Source: Niebla homalea (taxonomy: Eukaryota; Ascomycota; Lecanoromycetes; Lecanorales; Ramalinaceae). From it: DNA of 64,000 bases. Both the position numbers and the translations under genes were made by a program. The stretch lies in the NCBI GenBank assembly GCA_019925105.1, contig JAHGAU010000012.1:372001-436000 (forward strand), in the 5' to 3' direction. This document shows, piece after piece, positions 44,420-57,258 of the stretch. The notes beneath the pieces are model-generated. The model did no database searches, had not been told where the DNA came from, and saw nothing but the letters and a program-made list of their open reading frames with translations. Every line of letters begins with the position of its first letter. Position 1 is the first letter of the stretch.

Positions 44420-44824
44420 TCAAGGAGGGGGAGGGGGGGAAAACAAATTCGCGGCGCCTCCTTGTAATAATGCGTCACTACGAGCTGCATTAATTCGTTG
44501 GAATCTACGATATTCTTCTGGGGCCTGCGTGCGTTTTCTTTCCCTTAAAAGCAGGCAATCAATTGCACAAGAAAAGAACGCAAGAGAGAAGAAGAATCCA
44601 ACCAGCACGAGGCACCATATTGGAACGCGATAATGCACTTCCACAATAGCGGACTTGCTCGTGAGAATCGACAACCATTGGCCGGCTAGCGTCGATTTAG
44701 ACACGATTGTGAATCTGACCACCATCATGAGGTAAGACGGGAACGTGCAAAAGGCGACCCCGTAGCAAGTTGCCTCACCGGTGAGAACATTATCTTGTGC
44801 TTTTCTTGTGTCATGGCCTGTCAT
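44420..44824 (-). CDS. Possible small membrane protein
   Basis: 134-codon frame; a start at the Met pair near 44731-44728 is also possible. There is one clear hydrophobic helix, VPIWCLVLVGFFFSLAFFSC, then a basic stretch LLRERKRTQAPEEYRRFQ and a C-terminus of five prolines. Such a helix-then-basic order fits a single-pass protein with a cytosolic tail, but there is no family match, and an upstream exon may be missing. Low confidence. Confidence 0.3.
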   Translation of the reverse strand: MTGHDTRKAQDNVLTGEATCYGVAFCTFPSYLMMVVRFTIVSKSTLAGQWLSILTSKSAIVEVHYRVPIWCLVLVGFFFSLAFFSCAIDCLLLRERKRTQAPEEYRRFQRINAARSDALLQGGAANLFSPPPPP

Positions 44825-45084
44825 TTATGCTGAGGCTTGGCTGGAACCAGGCGCCCTCATCGTCCCTTGTTATACATACTAGCATCCCTCAACATTCCAA
44901 GAATTCTCTTCACATTCCTCAAGCCATAAATAGCAAATGTGACTCTAAAACAATCGCATTGACAGTAGCGATACCAAAGCTCTTTCCAGGCCCTCGCTAC
45001 CCTCATGCTGAGTGGTCAGTGCTGTGCTGATCCGAGAAGTACACAATTATCTGCCTAACCCAAAGCGTCCTATCATTCTCAACC

Positions 45085-46824
45085 ATGGACAACCCTCACG
45101 ACCTCCATCAATCCGAGGAGAAAGTCGCTGCGCCTGAGCTCCGACGTCCTGATTCCGCAAGTGACGCAGCCCGGTCGGCAGCACCCAGACCGACTTCTGG
45201 CTGTACCGAGCTCTCAACCGAGACAGCCATCACTCGACCCTCATCCGAAGTCCTTGCGTCGCAGAAGGCCCAGTTCGTTCGAGACCTCGCCAGCCATGAT
45301 CCGACGGAACAGCCCTTTTCTTCGCCCACGGACGCCTCGTTCACCAGCACCGGTCTCGGCGACGATGGCGTCGCCAGTGGCCTCACCCGGCAGCAACTCG
45401 GCGTCCACGAGCCGGAGAAGTCGGATGACACCCTGGTCGGCGAATATCAGCAGAAGTGGCACCCGATCCAGCCCCCCTCGGAATTGGCACAGCTCCCTGG
45501 CAAGCGATTCAAGCCCTGGTGGAGGCGGGTGAGGCACGACTTCCTGAACGCATATCAGCGGCTCTTCGCGATCGTCTTGCTGGGCAACGCGATCGCCATC
45601 ATCGTCGTCCTCGTCAAGCGGCGCCACGCCACCCCTTTTGGCCCCTCTCTGGCGAACGTGGCGACAGCGACGGCAATAAACATCAGCGCGACGATCCTCA
45701 TGCGGCAGGAATTCGTCATCAACGGTTTCTACACCGTCTTGTGCTGGACCCCTCACTGGATGCCCCTCCGTCTCCGCCGGTTGATCGCGAAATTCTACCA
45801 CTTTGGCGGCGTGCACAGCGGCTGCGCGACTTCCTCCACCCTGTGGTTCATCCTCTACACCGTCCTCCTGACTCAACAGTACGCGACCAACCAATTCCGA
45901 TCCGTGGCCGTCATGACCCTCACCTACGCGCTCGCCCTCCTCCTGCTGCTCATCTGCCTCTTCGCCATCCCATCCTTCCGCTTCAAATCGCACAACACAT
46001 TCGAATCCTTCCACCGGTTCGGCGGCTGGCTTGCCGTCGCCCTATTCTGGGCGCAGGTTCTGCTCGTCTCCGTACTCGAACACCGATCATCCCACCCGTC
46101 ATCCAAGTCTGGCCCATCCCTCGGCACCATCCTCATCCGCACCCCCCCCTTCTGGATGCTCATCATCATCACCCTCTTTATCATCCTGCCCTGGCTCCGA
46201 CTGCGGCGCGTGCAAGCCTGGCCCGAGGTTCTCTCAGGCCACGCCGTGCGCATCCACTTCAACTACACCCGCATCGGCGCCGTGCTTGGCATCCGGATCG
46301 CCAACTCCCCGCTCAGAGAATGGCACCCCTTCGCCTCGATCCCCGAGGCCGACGGCTCGAGCTTCTCCATCATCGTGAGCGACGCGGGCGACTGGACGAA
46401 GCAGCAGGTCCAGCACCCGAAGTACAGCTATTGGATCCGCGGGATCCCGCTGAGCGGCGTGCTGCGGATGGCGTGCGTGTTCCAGCGGGTGGTGGTGGTG
46501 ACGACCGGGTCGGGGATCGGACCATGCTTGAGCCTGTTGATTGCGCACCCGTTGCCCTGCCGGATCCTGTGGAGCAGCAAGAATCCGTTGGGGATTTACG
46601 GGGAGGGTACCATTGATCAGGTCACCCGCGCGGACCCGGATGCCATGATCATCAATACCCAGGTGACGGGTAGGCCGGACATGGTTGGGCTGACGTATCA
46701 TCTCTACAAGGAGAGTGGGGCGGAGGCGGTGTTTGTCATATCGAACATCGGGTTGACGAATAAATTGGTATATGCGATGGAATCGAGGGGGGTGCCAGCT
46801 TATGGCCCGATCTGGGATTCGTGA
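45085..46824 (+). CDS. tmpA: TmpA-like integral membrane flavoprotein
   Basis: Intronless, 579 residues. The first ~150 residues are polar and disordered. Hydrophobic spans follow at about 158-178, 192-207, 245-265, 275-300, 315-330 and 350-370 (such as TLTYALALLLLLICLFAIPSF). The C-terminal half resembles a ferredoxin-reductase-type module: HAVRIHFNYTRIGAVLGIRI, PLREWHPFASIP (flavin side) and VVVVTTGSGIGPCLSLLIAH (dinucleotide side). This is the layout of Aspergillus nidulans TmpA, a membrane oxidoreductase that affects conidiation signalling. Related fungal adenylate-forming reductase neighbours are not present here. Substrate unknown. The CDS is markedly GC-rich. Confidence 0.8.
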   Translation: MDNPHDLHQSEEKVAAPELRRPDSASDAARSAAPRPTSGCTELSTETAITRPSSEVLASQKAQFVRDLASHDPTEQPFSSPTDASFTSTGLGDDGVASGLTRQQLGVHEPEKSDDTLVGEYQQKWHPIQPPSELAQLPGKRFKPWWRRVRHDFLNAYQRLFAIVLLGNAIAIIVVLVKRRHATPFGPSLANVATATAINISATILMRQEFVINGFYTVLCWTPHWMPLRLRRLIAKFYHFGGVHSGCATSSTLWFILYTVLLTQQYATNQFRSVAVMTLTYALALLLLLICLFAIPSFRFKSHNTFESFHRFGGWLAVALFWAQVLLVSVLEHRSSHPSSKSGPSLGTILIRTPPFWMLIIITLFIILPWLRLRRVQAWPEVLSGHAVRIHFNYTRIGAVLGIRIANSPLREWHPFASIPEADGSSFSIIVSDAGDWTKQQVQHPKYSYWIRGIPLSGVLRMACVFQRVVVVTTGSGIGPCLSLLIAHPLPCRILWSSKNPLGIYGEGTIDQVTRADPDAMIINTQVTGRPDMVGLTYHLYKESGAEAVFVISNIGLTNKLVYAMESRGVPAYGPIWDS

Positions 46825-47226
46825 TGGTGCGTTGTGCTGTGCCTGTGTATTTTTGGGTTCCAGGAATACAGTCACTCTTTTTGTTTTCTGTTTGCACAAG
46901 TTGGGCGTGAGGGTATAGGATGGGGTGGTACCATGTCATCTGCTACGATCGTTCGTTTTGGAGCAAAGGTCATGATCCTTTGTGGTGGATAGCACAATCG
47001 TTGCATGTATCTCGTATGGAAGGGACGGACGGCCGGACCAGGTTTTTTAGGGAACGAATTCACGCTGGCCAAGGTGCAGACGGTATATGATTTGCGGAAC
47101 AATGTCGAAACGGTCGAACGGCCATCACTTTCTGCTGTATCCATATTATGGGATGGGGGTAATCAAGTGGACAGGAAGGAACATACATATACATACATTT
47201 TCCGTGACAGAATCTTGCGATTCCCG
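46825..47226. other. Convergent intergenic
   Basis: No supported gene; likely 3' UTRs of tmpA-like and the zinc-finger gene. Confidence 0.45.
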
Positions 47227-48119
47227 TCAGCGTGCAGTACTCCCTGCTTTGTACGAATGCTTTCTGCCTGGGCATTTATCTGAGCATCCCGTAGGCCTCC
47301 TGGGGTCGTAATCCCCCCACTTGTTCCAATCATCTTCCTCTTCTTGCCCCTTCGCTTCGCTCGTTTGGCCCTCTTGTTGTTTTTCTATCACATCATGCAT
47401 TATCACGTCTCTCCCACTCTGTTGATCTTGATTCTCTTTCCCCACAATCTCCTCCTTCTTGGCCGGGCTGACTTCACTAAAAGCGTTCCTGAATCCGCCC
47501 TTTTTAAACCCACTGCCCCTACAATCAAACTCATGTCAGCATCATCCCCCCAAAGTCGCTCTATTAACGCTCCACAAACCGGAATACTAAGGATATGACA
47601 ACGCTTGGATCTACTTACCCCTTACTTGTGTTGGAGGAAGAGAGCGAGATTGGTTTGATCTTGATTGCGCCCTCAGCCTTCTCCTCGGCGCGACGGGCCT
47701 TGTCTGCCGCATGCGGATCGCGGGACATGAGTTTCATGTCTTTGAGGCGCTGCACGGGTCGAGCGAGCGTCAGCAAGGCGTACAAGCCTGTTACTACCTT
47801 CTGTCTTTTATCCTTCTCCTGCAAAACGAGCTGGTGACAAAACGAAAGGAACGCAGGTGTGACGAGAACGAGCAACCGTGGCGGGTTTCTGGAAGAAGAG
47901 ACGAAAGGTAAAGCGCAAGAGCAGAGCCAGGGGGACCGAGAAGGGGGAAATTCGAAGAGCAGGAAGCGGAACAAAGGGATCATATGGATGGGGGACACAT
48001 ACCTTCTTATGCTGATGATCATAGCTCCCTTCATGCGCCTCAAACTCGTTGATCCGGGAATACCCCTTTTGGCAGAGGTCGCAAAAAAAAGACCTACGGG
48101 CCTCGCGAGCGGATTCAGT
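47227..48119 (-). CDS. C2H2 zinc-finger protein, 5' exon not resolved
   Basis: Three exons are supported: 48119..48003, 47749..47619 and 47518..47227. They encode TESAREARRSFFCDLCQKGY...FEAHEGSYDHQHKK (a single U1-like C2H2 finger, C-x2-C-x12-H-x5-H), then RLKDMKLMSRDPHAADKARR and IKIKPISL, then a Gly-Phe-Lys stretch GFKKGGFRNAF and an acidic tail ending DYDPRRPTGCSDKCPGRK. This order (finger, RLKDMK, GGFKK, DPxRPTGC) is that of a conserved fungal zinc-finger family of unknown role, possibly in RNA processing. A short first exon with the ATG must lie upstream (acceptor CACAG at 48120-48124), but I could not place it. Confidence 0.75.
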
Positions 48120-48129
48120 CTGTGCCAAG

Positions 48130-49386
48130 GTAGAGATGTTAGCAGGGGCTTGAGGAAGAGCGGGCTACAGGAGGACATAACAAGGAGGGGAGGGAGAAGG
48201 AAGAAGAGGTGAGATGCTTTATCGATTGAGGCGAGATTTAGAGTAGCATGACAGACGAGAAGAGCTAGGGGATGAGTATCGAGATAGGAGAGCATGTGTG
48301 AAGACCACAGACAGACGGGCTAGGTGCATTGGGAAATCGTCGTCTTTCAATTTGTAGAAGTAAAGCGCAATGAGGGAAGAAAATGGACAGGTTGGGGAAC
48401 AAATCCGCTCATATTTTCCTGAGGAGGGGCCTATACAAAGAACAGAGAGGGAGCACCCATGCACAATTATTACGGATAGTCATCGTTACATGTTTGAGCG
48501 AGTATCAGAAAGGGGTAGATGGCGCACCTTCGGAGCAGGATTCGTGGCCCATGGCTTTATATTTGTTAGGTCTCCGTGAACATGTTCTGGAAATTATGTG
48601 AGCTTACTGGCGGCATGATTGGTTTCAATCAAACGGCTGAGGTTCGTAAAAAGGACGAGGACAGAGGCGGGAGTACGATATGTTGTCGTCGGTAAATGAC
48701 AGTTGAACTTCAAAACGATCTCTCAAGAGTGGTTTTGCAAAACCGACGAATTTTGGGTGCAGTCCATCTGATTGGTGGTAAATTCCATGTTGTGATGTCA
48801 AAGTGTTTGTCCGTCCTCGGTGGCTGGTTGGCCACCGCGGTTGCGCCTCTTCACAATCCCATTCTCTCGCTTGGCAGCTCAAGTTATGCAAGTAGTACAG
48901 GTCGGCGAAAGATTTATGCAAAGGGGTCATCATTCATTATTCCCACTATTCTACAAACAAAATGCTTTCTCAGTCAAGGTGCTGGCTTAAGTGCTCTTAG
49001 CACTGCATTTCTTGTTCATGACGAATAGCTCTGCACAGTACTGTCATGCCTGAAGAGCATCGGATGTGTTGTTCTCGAGGCTTTAGCTTGAGGTTAGGTG
49101 CTTCTACCTGATCAGGTGTGATAAGGGGCCTCGAAGTTGACTATCTTAGTCTAGAATAGATGTACCATACCACCTCCGTTGTCACCAGTCATGCATCACT
49201 ATTGTCCACCAAAACACCAGGCCAAAGGTTAGCATCCGTGTCTCTAGTGTGGCTTTCTCTCTCTCCGGTATCGTCAGGTGAAGGCTTCGAGTTTTTCATA
49301 AAGAATGTGTGGTTTCGGGTCCCGTTCGTTTCGGCCCTTGCTCTGTCTTCTCATCGGATCATCTCAAATACAACAAAAAATTGTGA
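48130..49386. other. Upstream of zinc-finger gene; otherwise no supported gene
   Basis: The left part must contain the missing first exon and promoter of the C2H2 gene. A 110-codon plus frame at 48696-49028 has no motif. Confidence 0.4.
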
Positions 49387-51441
<2,055 letters not shown>

Positions 51442-52171
51442 ATGATAACAGTATTAAGATGGTAGTGGTAGCGGACGAGCTGAATGGTGGGGCACGCTTA
51501 TGACGATGAGCCGTTCCTCGGAGTGGGAATCTATGAGACGTATTAAGTCTGACATGGCGTCAATAACACTTGACACGAGGCAGTGTGGCAGTGTTGCAGT
51601 ACGATAGAGACATACATTTGATGGAGAAATGAGTGTTGTGGGTCTGGCCGCCTATCGAATCCAATGACACTGGCGAGACTGGGTCAAGATCAGGGTCTCG
51701 ACTATGGCGTTTTAATGTAAGCTAAGGCGAAAGGCATGTAGTCTCGGATGTTTTTAAAAACAACTCTATACAGAAGAATGGTAAAGGTAAATGGTAGCGC
51801 AATATGTCGAGACAGTGATTCGCACTGCAAGACCTCAATCTCTGGTCGTGTGTGACCGACTGACCGCGGAAATGGAACACCACATACAAACGGGGTGCAA
51901 GGCGTTTTCCTTCTTGTTTCACTGGTGGCTTTGGCTAAACAATATGGGGACTCGGGTCAGATACTCAGATGGTCTAGAAACCCGCTAAGCTGAACTGGAT
52001 CTAGTCCAATATCTCATTCCCCAACTCCCCAAGTCACCTCACGTTTCTATCAATAGCATAAAGTAGATAGCTTCAGCTTAAGGGCCAGACATCAATTCGA
52101 ATTGATTTCGTTTGATAGACTCTGGCCTCCTCCCCGCTCGACGTAGTCTGGCTCCGTCGTAAACACCAAAA
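51442..52171. other. Upstream of the SR-protein kinase gene; no supported gene
   Basis: Only short frames. Confidence 0.4.
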
Positions 52172-52483
52172 TCAGAGTGCACTTGGATGATCGGGAGATA
52201 GACCTTGACCCGAGAGACGGTCAGTACCAAGGGTCTTCAGCGTATGGGAAGATGCACCCAATGCCTGACCCATCGTCCGCATTTTATCTCGCCCGATACC
52301 AGATGTCCTCCTCATGTAGTCCAGAAACTCAGTCGTATCCACCTCCCGAGTCCTAGGATCATCTCTTGCAGCTTCAAAATTCATGTACCATTGCCCGTCG
52401 AGATCACCATGGTGCAGATTTCCTCTTTCCACGTCGAGAGTCAATCGTACTGCAATATGTCTAGCCAGCCAAGCCTGTCGCAA
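52172..52483 (-). CDS. Hypothetical protein fragment, uncertain
   Basis: The frame has no ATG at its start; the first one available encodes MNFEAARDDPRTREVDTTEF. The composition is protein-like (LDVERGNLHHGDLDGQWYMN, DYMRRTSGIGRDKMRTMGQ), and a splice acceptor GCGACAG lies at its upstream end, so it may be the last exon of a gene whose first exon lies within 52490-52713. No family recognised. Confidence 0.3.
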   Translation of the reverse strand: MRQAWLARHIAVRLTLDVERGNLHHGDLDGQWYMNFEAARDDPRTREVDTTEFLDYMRRTSGIGRDKMRTMGQALGASSHTLKTLGTDRLSGQGLSPDHPSAL

Positions 52484-52974
52484 TTGTGCTCATGTGGTGC
52501 CTGCTCAGGATTTGCATCACCCCGGCCAGAGACATCAGCTTTCCCACGATCGGACCAAGCCGCATGGGCATTACTCCAAGGATCATCCCAAGGCAGATGC
52601 TTGGTATCATCCCACGGCTCATTCCATCTCATATTCCTGGTAGAACCGTGTCCAGGCCCACGTCCAGACCAGAAGACATCGAAGAGTGGGCCGCTGTGAA
52701 TGTAGATTGTCAAAAGATGTTGGAAGTCTTGGAGTGGCTTCAGGATCGCTGTCTATGATTCTCTATCCAACGATCCAATCCCAAGCCTTTACTTGCGTTC
52801 TGTCTTGTAAGGAGGTGCCTATGCTTCCGACCAGGTGGCATGCCATATATCTCAATTTGCCAACAAGTGAGGCTTCGAACAAAGACATGCGTCATGCTGT
52901 TGAGCCCGAGAAAAAGCTCTTATCTGATGTCATGATCCCAAGGCGATCTCAGGAGCTTGGAAACCTTACCGCGT

Positions 52975-54474
52975 TTATCTTGTCTCAGCGAACAAAGACT
53001 CAAGCATGCTAGCAGCACCTAGCAAGGCGAAATCTGTCCCGTATTGACCAGTAATCTGCATGCCAATGGGTGGGATTTCAGCGCCTGATGACACTTGCTC
53101 TTCCGGCATTGATGTGGGCACACTGATGGCAGGAAGACCAGCCAGGCTAGCAGGTACCGTAAGGACATCAGCGCTGTAGGAGCTCACATGATCCATGTGC
53201 TGAATTTCATTCAATTGAGGGGGTGTAGTTTGTGCGGTTGGGCTGATGATGAAGTCAATCTTGTCGGCTTCTTGAGCTGCTTCTCTGACAGGGTCCATTA
53301 GAGGATGCGGAAACGAAAAGGCTCTATTGAAGTCCTGCTGTATGAGTCGCCGAACCTTTTGCGCCTGTCTGAAATAATTGTCCATAGCCCCAGCGCTGAG
53401 ACTAAACGCACCAAGAAGGATGCGCCTCCTGACCTCCTCCCCGAGCCTTCGGCCTCTGGTTTCAGAGTATAGAACATCACTGGTATGCCGAGATCCATTA
53501 ATCCTCGTTCCATACCTGGCTCCGTCGTACTTTGCCAGGTTTGAAGAAGCTTCGGCAGGTGCAAGCACGTAGTATGTGGACAAGGCGATTTTGGTCGCCG
53601 GAAGGGATATTGGCTTGATTATATGACCGGCCTGCTGAAGGTGCTGGACCGTACGAATCCATGCACCACGGACCTCAGGTTGCAGCTCCTGAACATTGTA
53701 TTCTTCTGGTACCCCAAAATGGTATGTGGTCTGCTTCGTTTTCTTTTCAGAGTCATGCTCGTCCAGCTTCTGCTCAATCATTGATCGGGTGGCTTCAGAC
53801 AGTGATGTTGGGTCACGAGAGTCATAGCCTCGGACTGTAGCAAAGACATGGCTAGCATCAACCGAGGATTTTGCGAGGATCCCAACTGTATCCAGGGAAT
53901 TTGCATACGCCACTACGCCCCATCGGGATATCATCCCATAGGATGGCTTGAAGCCTACAATGCCATTATAGGCAGCCGGTAGACGCACGGAGCCGCCAGT
54001 GTCGGTCCCAAGGGCTGCGTGGCATTGGTCTGTTGCAACAGCGACGGCGCTGCCGCCAGAACTACCTCCTGCGGACAAGTTGCTTGAAAATGCATTTTTG
54101 ACCGGCCCAAAATGAGACTTGATGGAATCAGAGCCCATCCCAAACTCATCCATGTTTGTGGATCCTGTGACCACTGCTCCCGCATCCTTCAATCGCCGTA
54201 CTACCGTAGCTGGAAAGGGACTGCTGAAGTCATCCAAGAGAGCGGAGGCGCATGATGTCGGTTGTTTAGCCGTACAGATATTATCCTTCACGGCGATGAG
54301 TTTGCCCTTGATAGGCGATCGTAGAAATCTCTCGGCCCCTTGCGATGCTTTCTCGTCTTCGGGCTCGTTTGCAAAGGCACCTTCAACGTTGGGAGGGGTG
54401 ACGAAGGCATTAAGGACCCTATGCGATACCTTCTTTTTTACATGCCTCGAAGCTTGCCTGAGCAACGACGACAT
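52975..54474 (-). CDS. her2: Mitochondrial glutamyl-tRNA(Gln) amidotransferase subunit A (GatA)
   Basis: The ATG at 54474 (MSSLLRQASRHVKKKVSHRVLN) gives a 499-residue protein with a basic, presequence-like start; the frame extends 28 residues further up, less plausibly. Amidase-signature landmarks are KGKLIAVKDNI (catalytic Lys about 63), LSAGGSSGGSAVAVA and GTDTGGSVRLPAAYNG (cis-Ser and nucleophile Ser about 138 and 162), then KPSYGMISRWGVV and ANSLDTVGILA. The C-terminal LPAISVPTSMP and PIGMQITG match GatA. In the GatFAB complex it releases ammonia from glutamine to convert Glu-tRNA(Gln) to Gln-tRNA(Gln) in mitochondria. Intronless. Confidence 0.95.
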   Translation of the reverse strand: MSSLLRQASRHVKKKVSHRVLNAFVTPPNVEGAFANEPEDEKASQGAERFLRSPIKGKLIAVKDNICTAKQPTSCASALLDDFSSPFPATVVRRLKDAGAVVTGSTNMDEFGMGSDSIKSHFGPVKNAFSSNLSAGGSSGGSAVAVATDQCHAALGTDTGGSVRLPAAYNGIVGFKPSYGMISRWGVVAYANSLDTVGILAKSSVDASHVFATVRGYDSRDPTSLSEATRSMIEQKLDEHDSEKKTKQTTYHFGVPEEYNVQELQPEVRGAWIRTVQHLQQAGHIIKPISLPATKIALSTYYVLAPAEASSNLAKYDGARYGTRINGSRHTSDVLYSETRGRRLGEEVRRRILLGAFSLSAGAMDNYFRQAQKVRRLIQQDFNRAFSFPHPLMDPVREAAQEADKIDFIISPTAQTTPPQLNEIQHMDHVSSYSADVLTVPASLAGLPAISVPTSMPEEQVSSGAEIPPIGMQITGQYGTDFALLGAASMLESLFAETR

Positions 54475-54558
54475 GTGAGGTGTCACACAATTGATGACCC
54501 TCGCATGCTCCTCCGGAATCGAATCTGCGGAAGATATGAACTCTACCCCTCGTACCAT

Positions 54559-55747
54559 GAGTTGCTGAGGCTCTTCGCCAAACTTTCCCTTCCCAATAAG
54601 TCTTCACCAAAGCTACCCGGCACTCACTCCCACCCACAAAGAGAAAATTTTTCCCTCCCAACTTTTTCTTCTTCATCGACTATAGTATGTCCCCACGCAC
54701 CCCCTAAACTTGCTCTTATCCACATGCTGACACTCCTCCTACAGCTTCATAGAATCAATTCTATAGTATACGTCCTCTTCTGAGTTACTCACAGTAGCCA
54801 CAGAAACTCCAACCTGGCTGATGACTGAATATCCCCGATGCCCTAGAGTGAACACTTCCAAGCCGCTTTATCGCTGGTCATATTCTCGTTCCCTGCGCCT
54901 CGCGGTGCGGAGATCCGATACTTGAAAGCCCTTTTGGGGGCAAGTAAAGTGTGCGGGAAGAGAGTTGGTGATGATCTCAACCTTTCACCTGGCGGCGCTG
55001 TCTTCGGACGGCCTTGGGCTTCGTGCCGGCTGGGTGGGGCGGGTGTCGGGGAGGTCTGACAGGTGCTCTTAATTGATTAGCTGTCTATGAATCACACGAT
55101 TGGGACGTGATGAGTGACGGGCTCTTGAATCTCAGCGATGGAATACGTTACTCGCTGCAATGTACATATGTAAAAGTAACGAATAACGAGAATTCCATGA
55201 ATCCATACTGCCTAGTCCATACCTCACACTCTGCCCGTGAGTAGATCTTCTTTGTTGATTAGGAGCGTGCATCACACCTGACTCATGTCTGGAACTCCGT
55301 CGCTATTTCGTACAATTCTGTCTCAATGACACTGTTTCGGTGGACTCGTTATTAGATTGTTCCAAGCTATCAATCATATTCACTAAATACCCATGTCCTC
55401 GACCTTACTGTACTATTGACAGACCCAGCGCCAATGCATCTCATCATGAGGTGCTCTTATAATGGATTACCATAACGGTGTGCGGCCAAATAACGTGCAA
55501 GTGACCCTCGGGCGCGAAGACCGTCAGCATAAACAGTATTCTCACGTCCTGATGAATCCCGGTGACGACTGAGGAGTGATTGGTTATTGTCGTGTTGAAT
55601 CGGACGCTCGCGCCATGTCGAAGCCTGACGTGAATGGGTGGTAATCTCACTATACCGGGTGTGTCGTATGCTTGAACACCGTTTGACAACCAGACCTAAG
55701 GTTCTGAACGTGCGCAACGTCGTGTCAACTCGTGATGTTGGCATGAC
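54559..55747. other. Intergenic, no supported gene
   Basis: About 1.2 kb. It contains the her2 upstream region and a stretch with short frames only; frames of 81-95 codons at 55444-55744 show no motif. Confidence 0.4.
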
Positions 55748-56585
55748 TCAGGTTCTTGCGGGCAATTCGCCCAGTGGCTGACCCTGAATCTCATGATTGG
55801 GCGAGGTACCATCTGTTTCATGATAGATTCGTTGGTACATGGGCTCCAGCTTCACATCTTCCATCGGTATCCCCTGGTCTCGCACGTTGAGAAAGGGCGA
55901 AGGCTGATATGCAGCCGGTTGATATCCCCTAGCTCTTGACCTTTGACGGCGAGCAGCGAAGAAGAAGGCCAAGGACGCAGTGAGCAATACGGCGCATACA
56001 ACGATGGGTACGGCAATCGCAATGTTTTTGGAGTTGTTCGAGCCCCCGCCGTCTCTCCCGTGGTACGAGTCGGTGACTTTGGGGATTGATACGTATCCGT
56101 AGGGTGAATCGGCATCCCATGTCCTTGCTGGTGCGTCCGTCTCATTCAAGACGATGAAATTGCCGCTGGATGTATCGGTGGTTTCGCCTTCATCGTGCAA
56201 CATGAATAGGCAAACAGAGGGTCTCGTTCCGAAGGTAAGGTTGACGGATTGGACCCCGTTACTCGGAACTGTTTGATTGAAGACTGTAGGCAGGAGGAGA
56301 TCAGTGACCAAGTGTGCGGGAGCAGCGAGACGCAGACTCACGAGTGGCGTATCCCGCATTATAGACTGAAGTACCATTTTCCACAGCGACAGCAAAGAGG
56401 GTGAGATGTGGATTGTTGTAGGTACTAACCCACGAGGCGACGACAGTATCTTGATTGGTGTATGTAGGAATGATGGACGTGTCTGGATAAATAAAGCGTC
56501 CGCTGTAGGCGGCAGCGAGAGAAACGAAATATACCAGTCGCGAGCATAGAACGATCAAGGATGGCATTTGAGCCTTCGAAGACAT
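55748..56585 (-). CDS. Type I single-pass membrane protein with N-terminal signal
   Basis: Two exons, 56585..56342 and 56283..55748, across a 58-bp intron (GTGAGT...CTACAG), giving 259 residues; the Met at 56567 is an equally good start. The signal is MPSLIVLCSRLVYFVSLAAA. The ectodomain is about 150 residues (YPDTSIIPTYTNQDTVVASW, NLTFGTRPSVCLFML) with several N-x-S/T sites. Then a Gly/Ser/Asn linker, one helix AIAVPIVVCAVLLTASLAFFFAA, and RRQRSRARGYQP as stop-transfer. The cytosolic tail is Pro/Tyr-containing. This is the layout of fungal cell-surface sensors and adhesin-like proteins of unknown role. The intron is needed to remove a frame break. Confidence 0.75.
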
Positions 56586-57258
56586 GTCATATAATTGGGT
56601 TCAAGGTGAAGGAAAAGGAAAAAGTAAGGAGCTGAAGCCGGCCAAATGAAGAAGAGACTGGGTGATTCCTCCAATTTGAACAAACATGGCTCAAGCCAAG
56701 CAGAGTCGAAGCCCATGGCGATGGAACCCAAGCTCTTCTAATGCTCTCAGCTTGAAGCTAATTACCTATAAATGGAGCAGGAATCCTTCGCCAACCCGCC
56801 AAGCGACAGCCACGCCCCTTTCAGGATCACTTGTAATCTCAGGACCGGCTTTGGCACAATATCATTCTGAGAGTGGGCTTCTATAGTCCAGCAACTATAG
56901 ACTATACAGCATTCACAGTGTTTCGAAAAGTAAAAAGACAGGAACAGACAGGCCAAGTTTGTTCGGGAATTGCCCTTCAGAACGATCACTGATCCAATCA
57001 AATGACTGACCTATAGAGCAATCACTCAGTGGGCAGTGTATATGACTCGTGGTGTTTCAGCACAGCTACTCCGTACCTACTCAGCCCCGTATCATCAAGT
57101 GCGTTCTGATTGGTCGGGAGTGGCGACAGGCATCCAGCCTCCGTGTTGGGGTAAGATTCTGGGGGGCCTTGCTCGTAGATCAGGCACCATCGATCGATCT
57201 CTTCCACTTTGCGCCTTTGCGAACCTTTGCTCCTCAGCCTAGTTGATCAATCACCGGG
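56586..57258. other. Divergent intergenic region
   Basis: 673 bp between opposing start codons of the membrane protein and the phosphoesterase; it holds both promoters. No gene seen. Confidence 0.45.

Noticed and set aside
45456..46616. 386-codon plus frame overlapping the TmpA-like gene
   Set aside because: It is a shadow in a GC-rich CDS, with Arg/His/Pro-rich nonsense; the true frame carries the membrane helices and flavin motifs.
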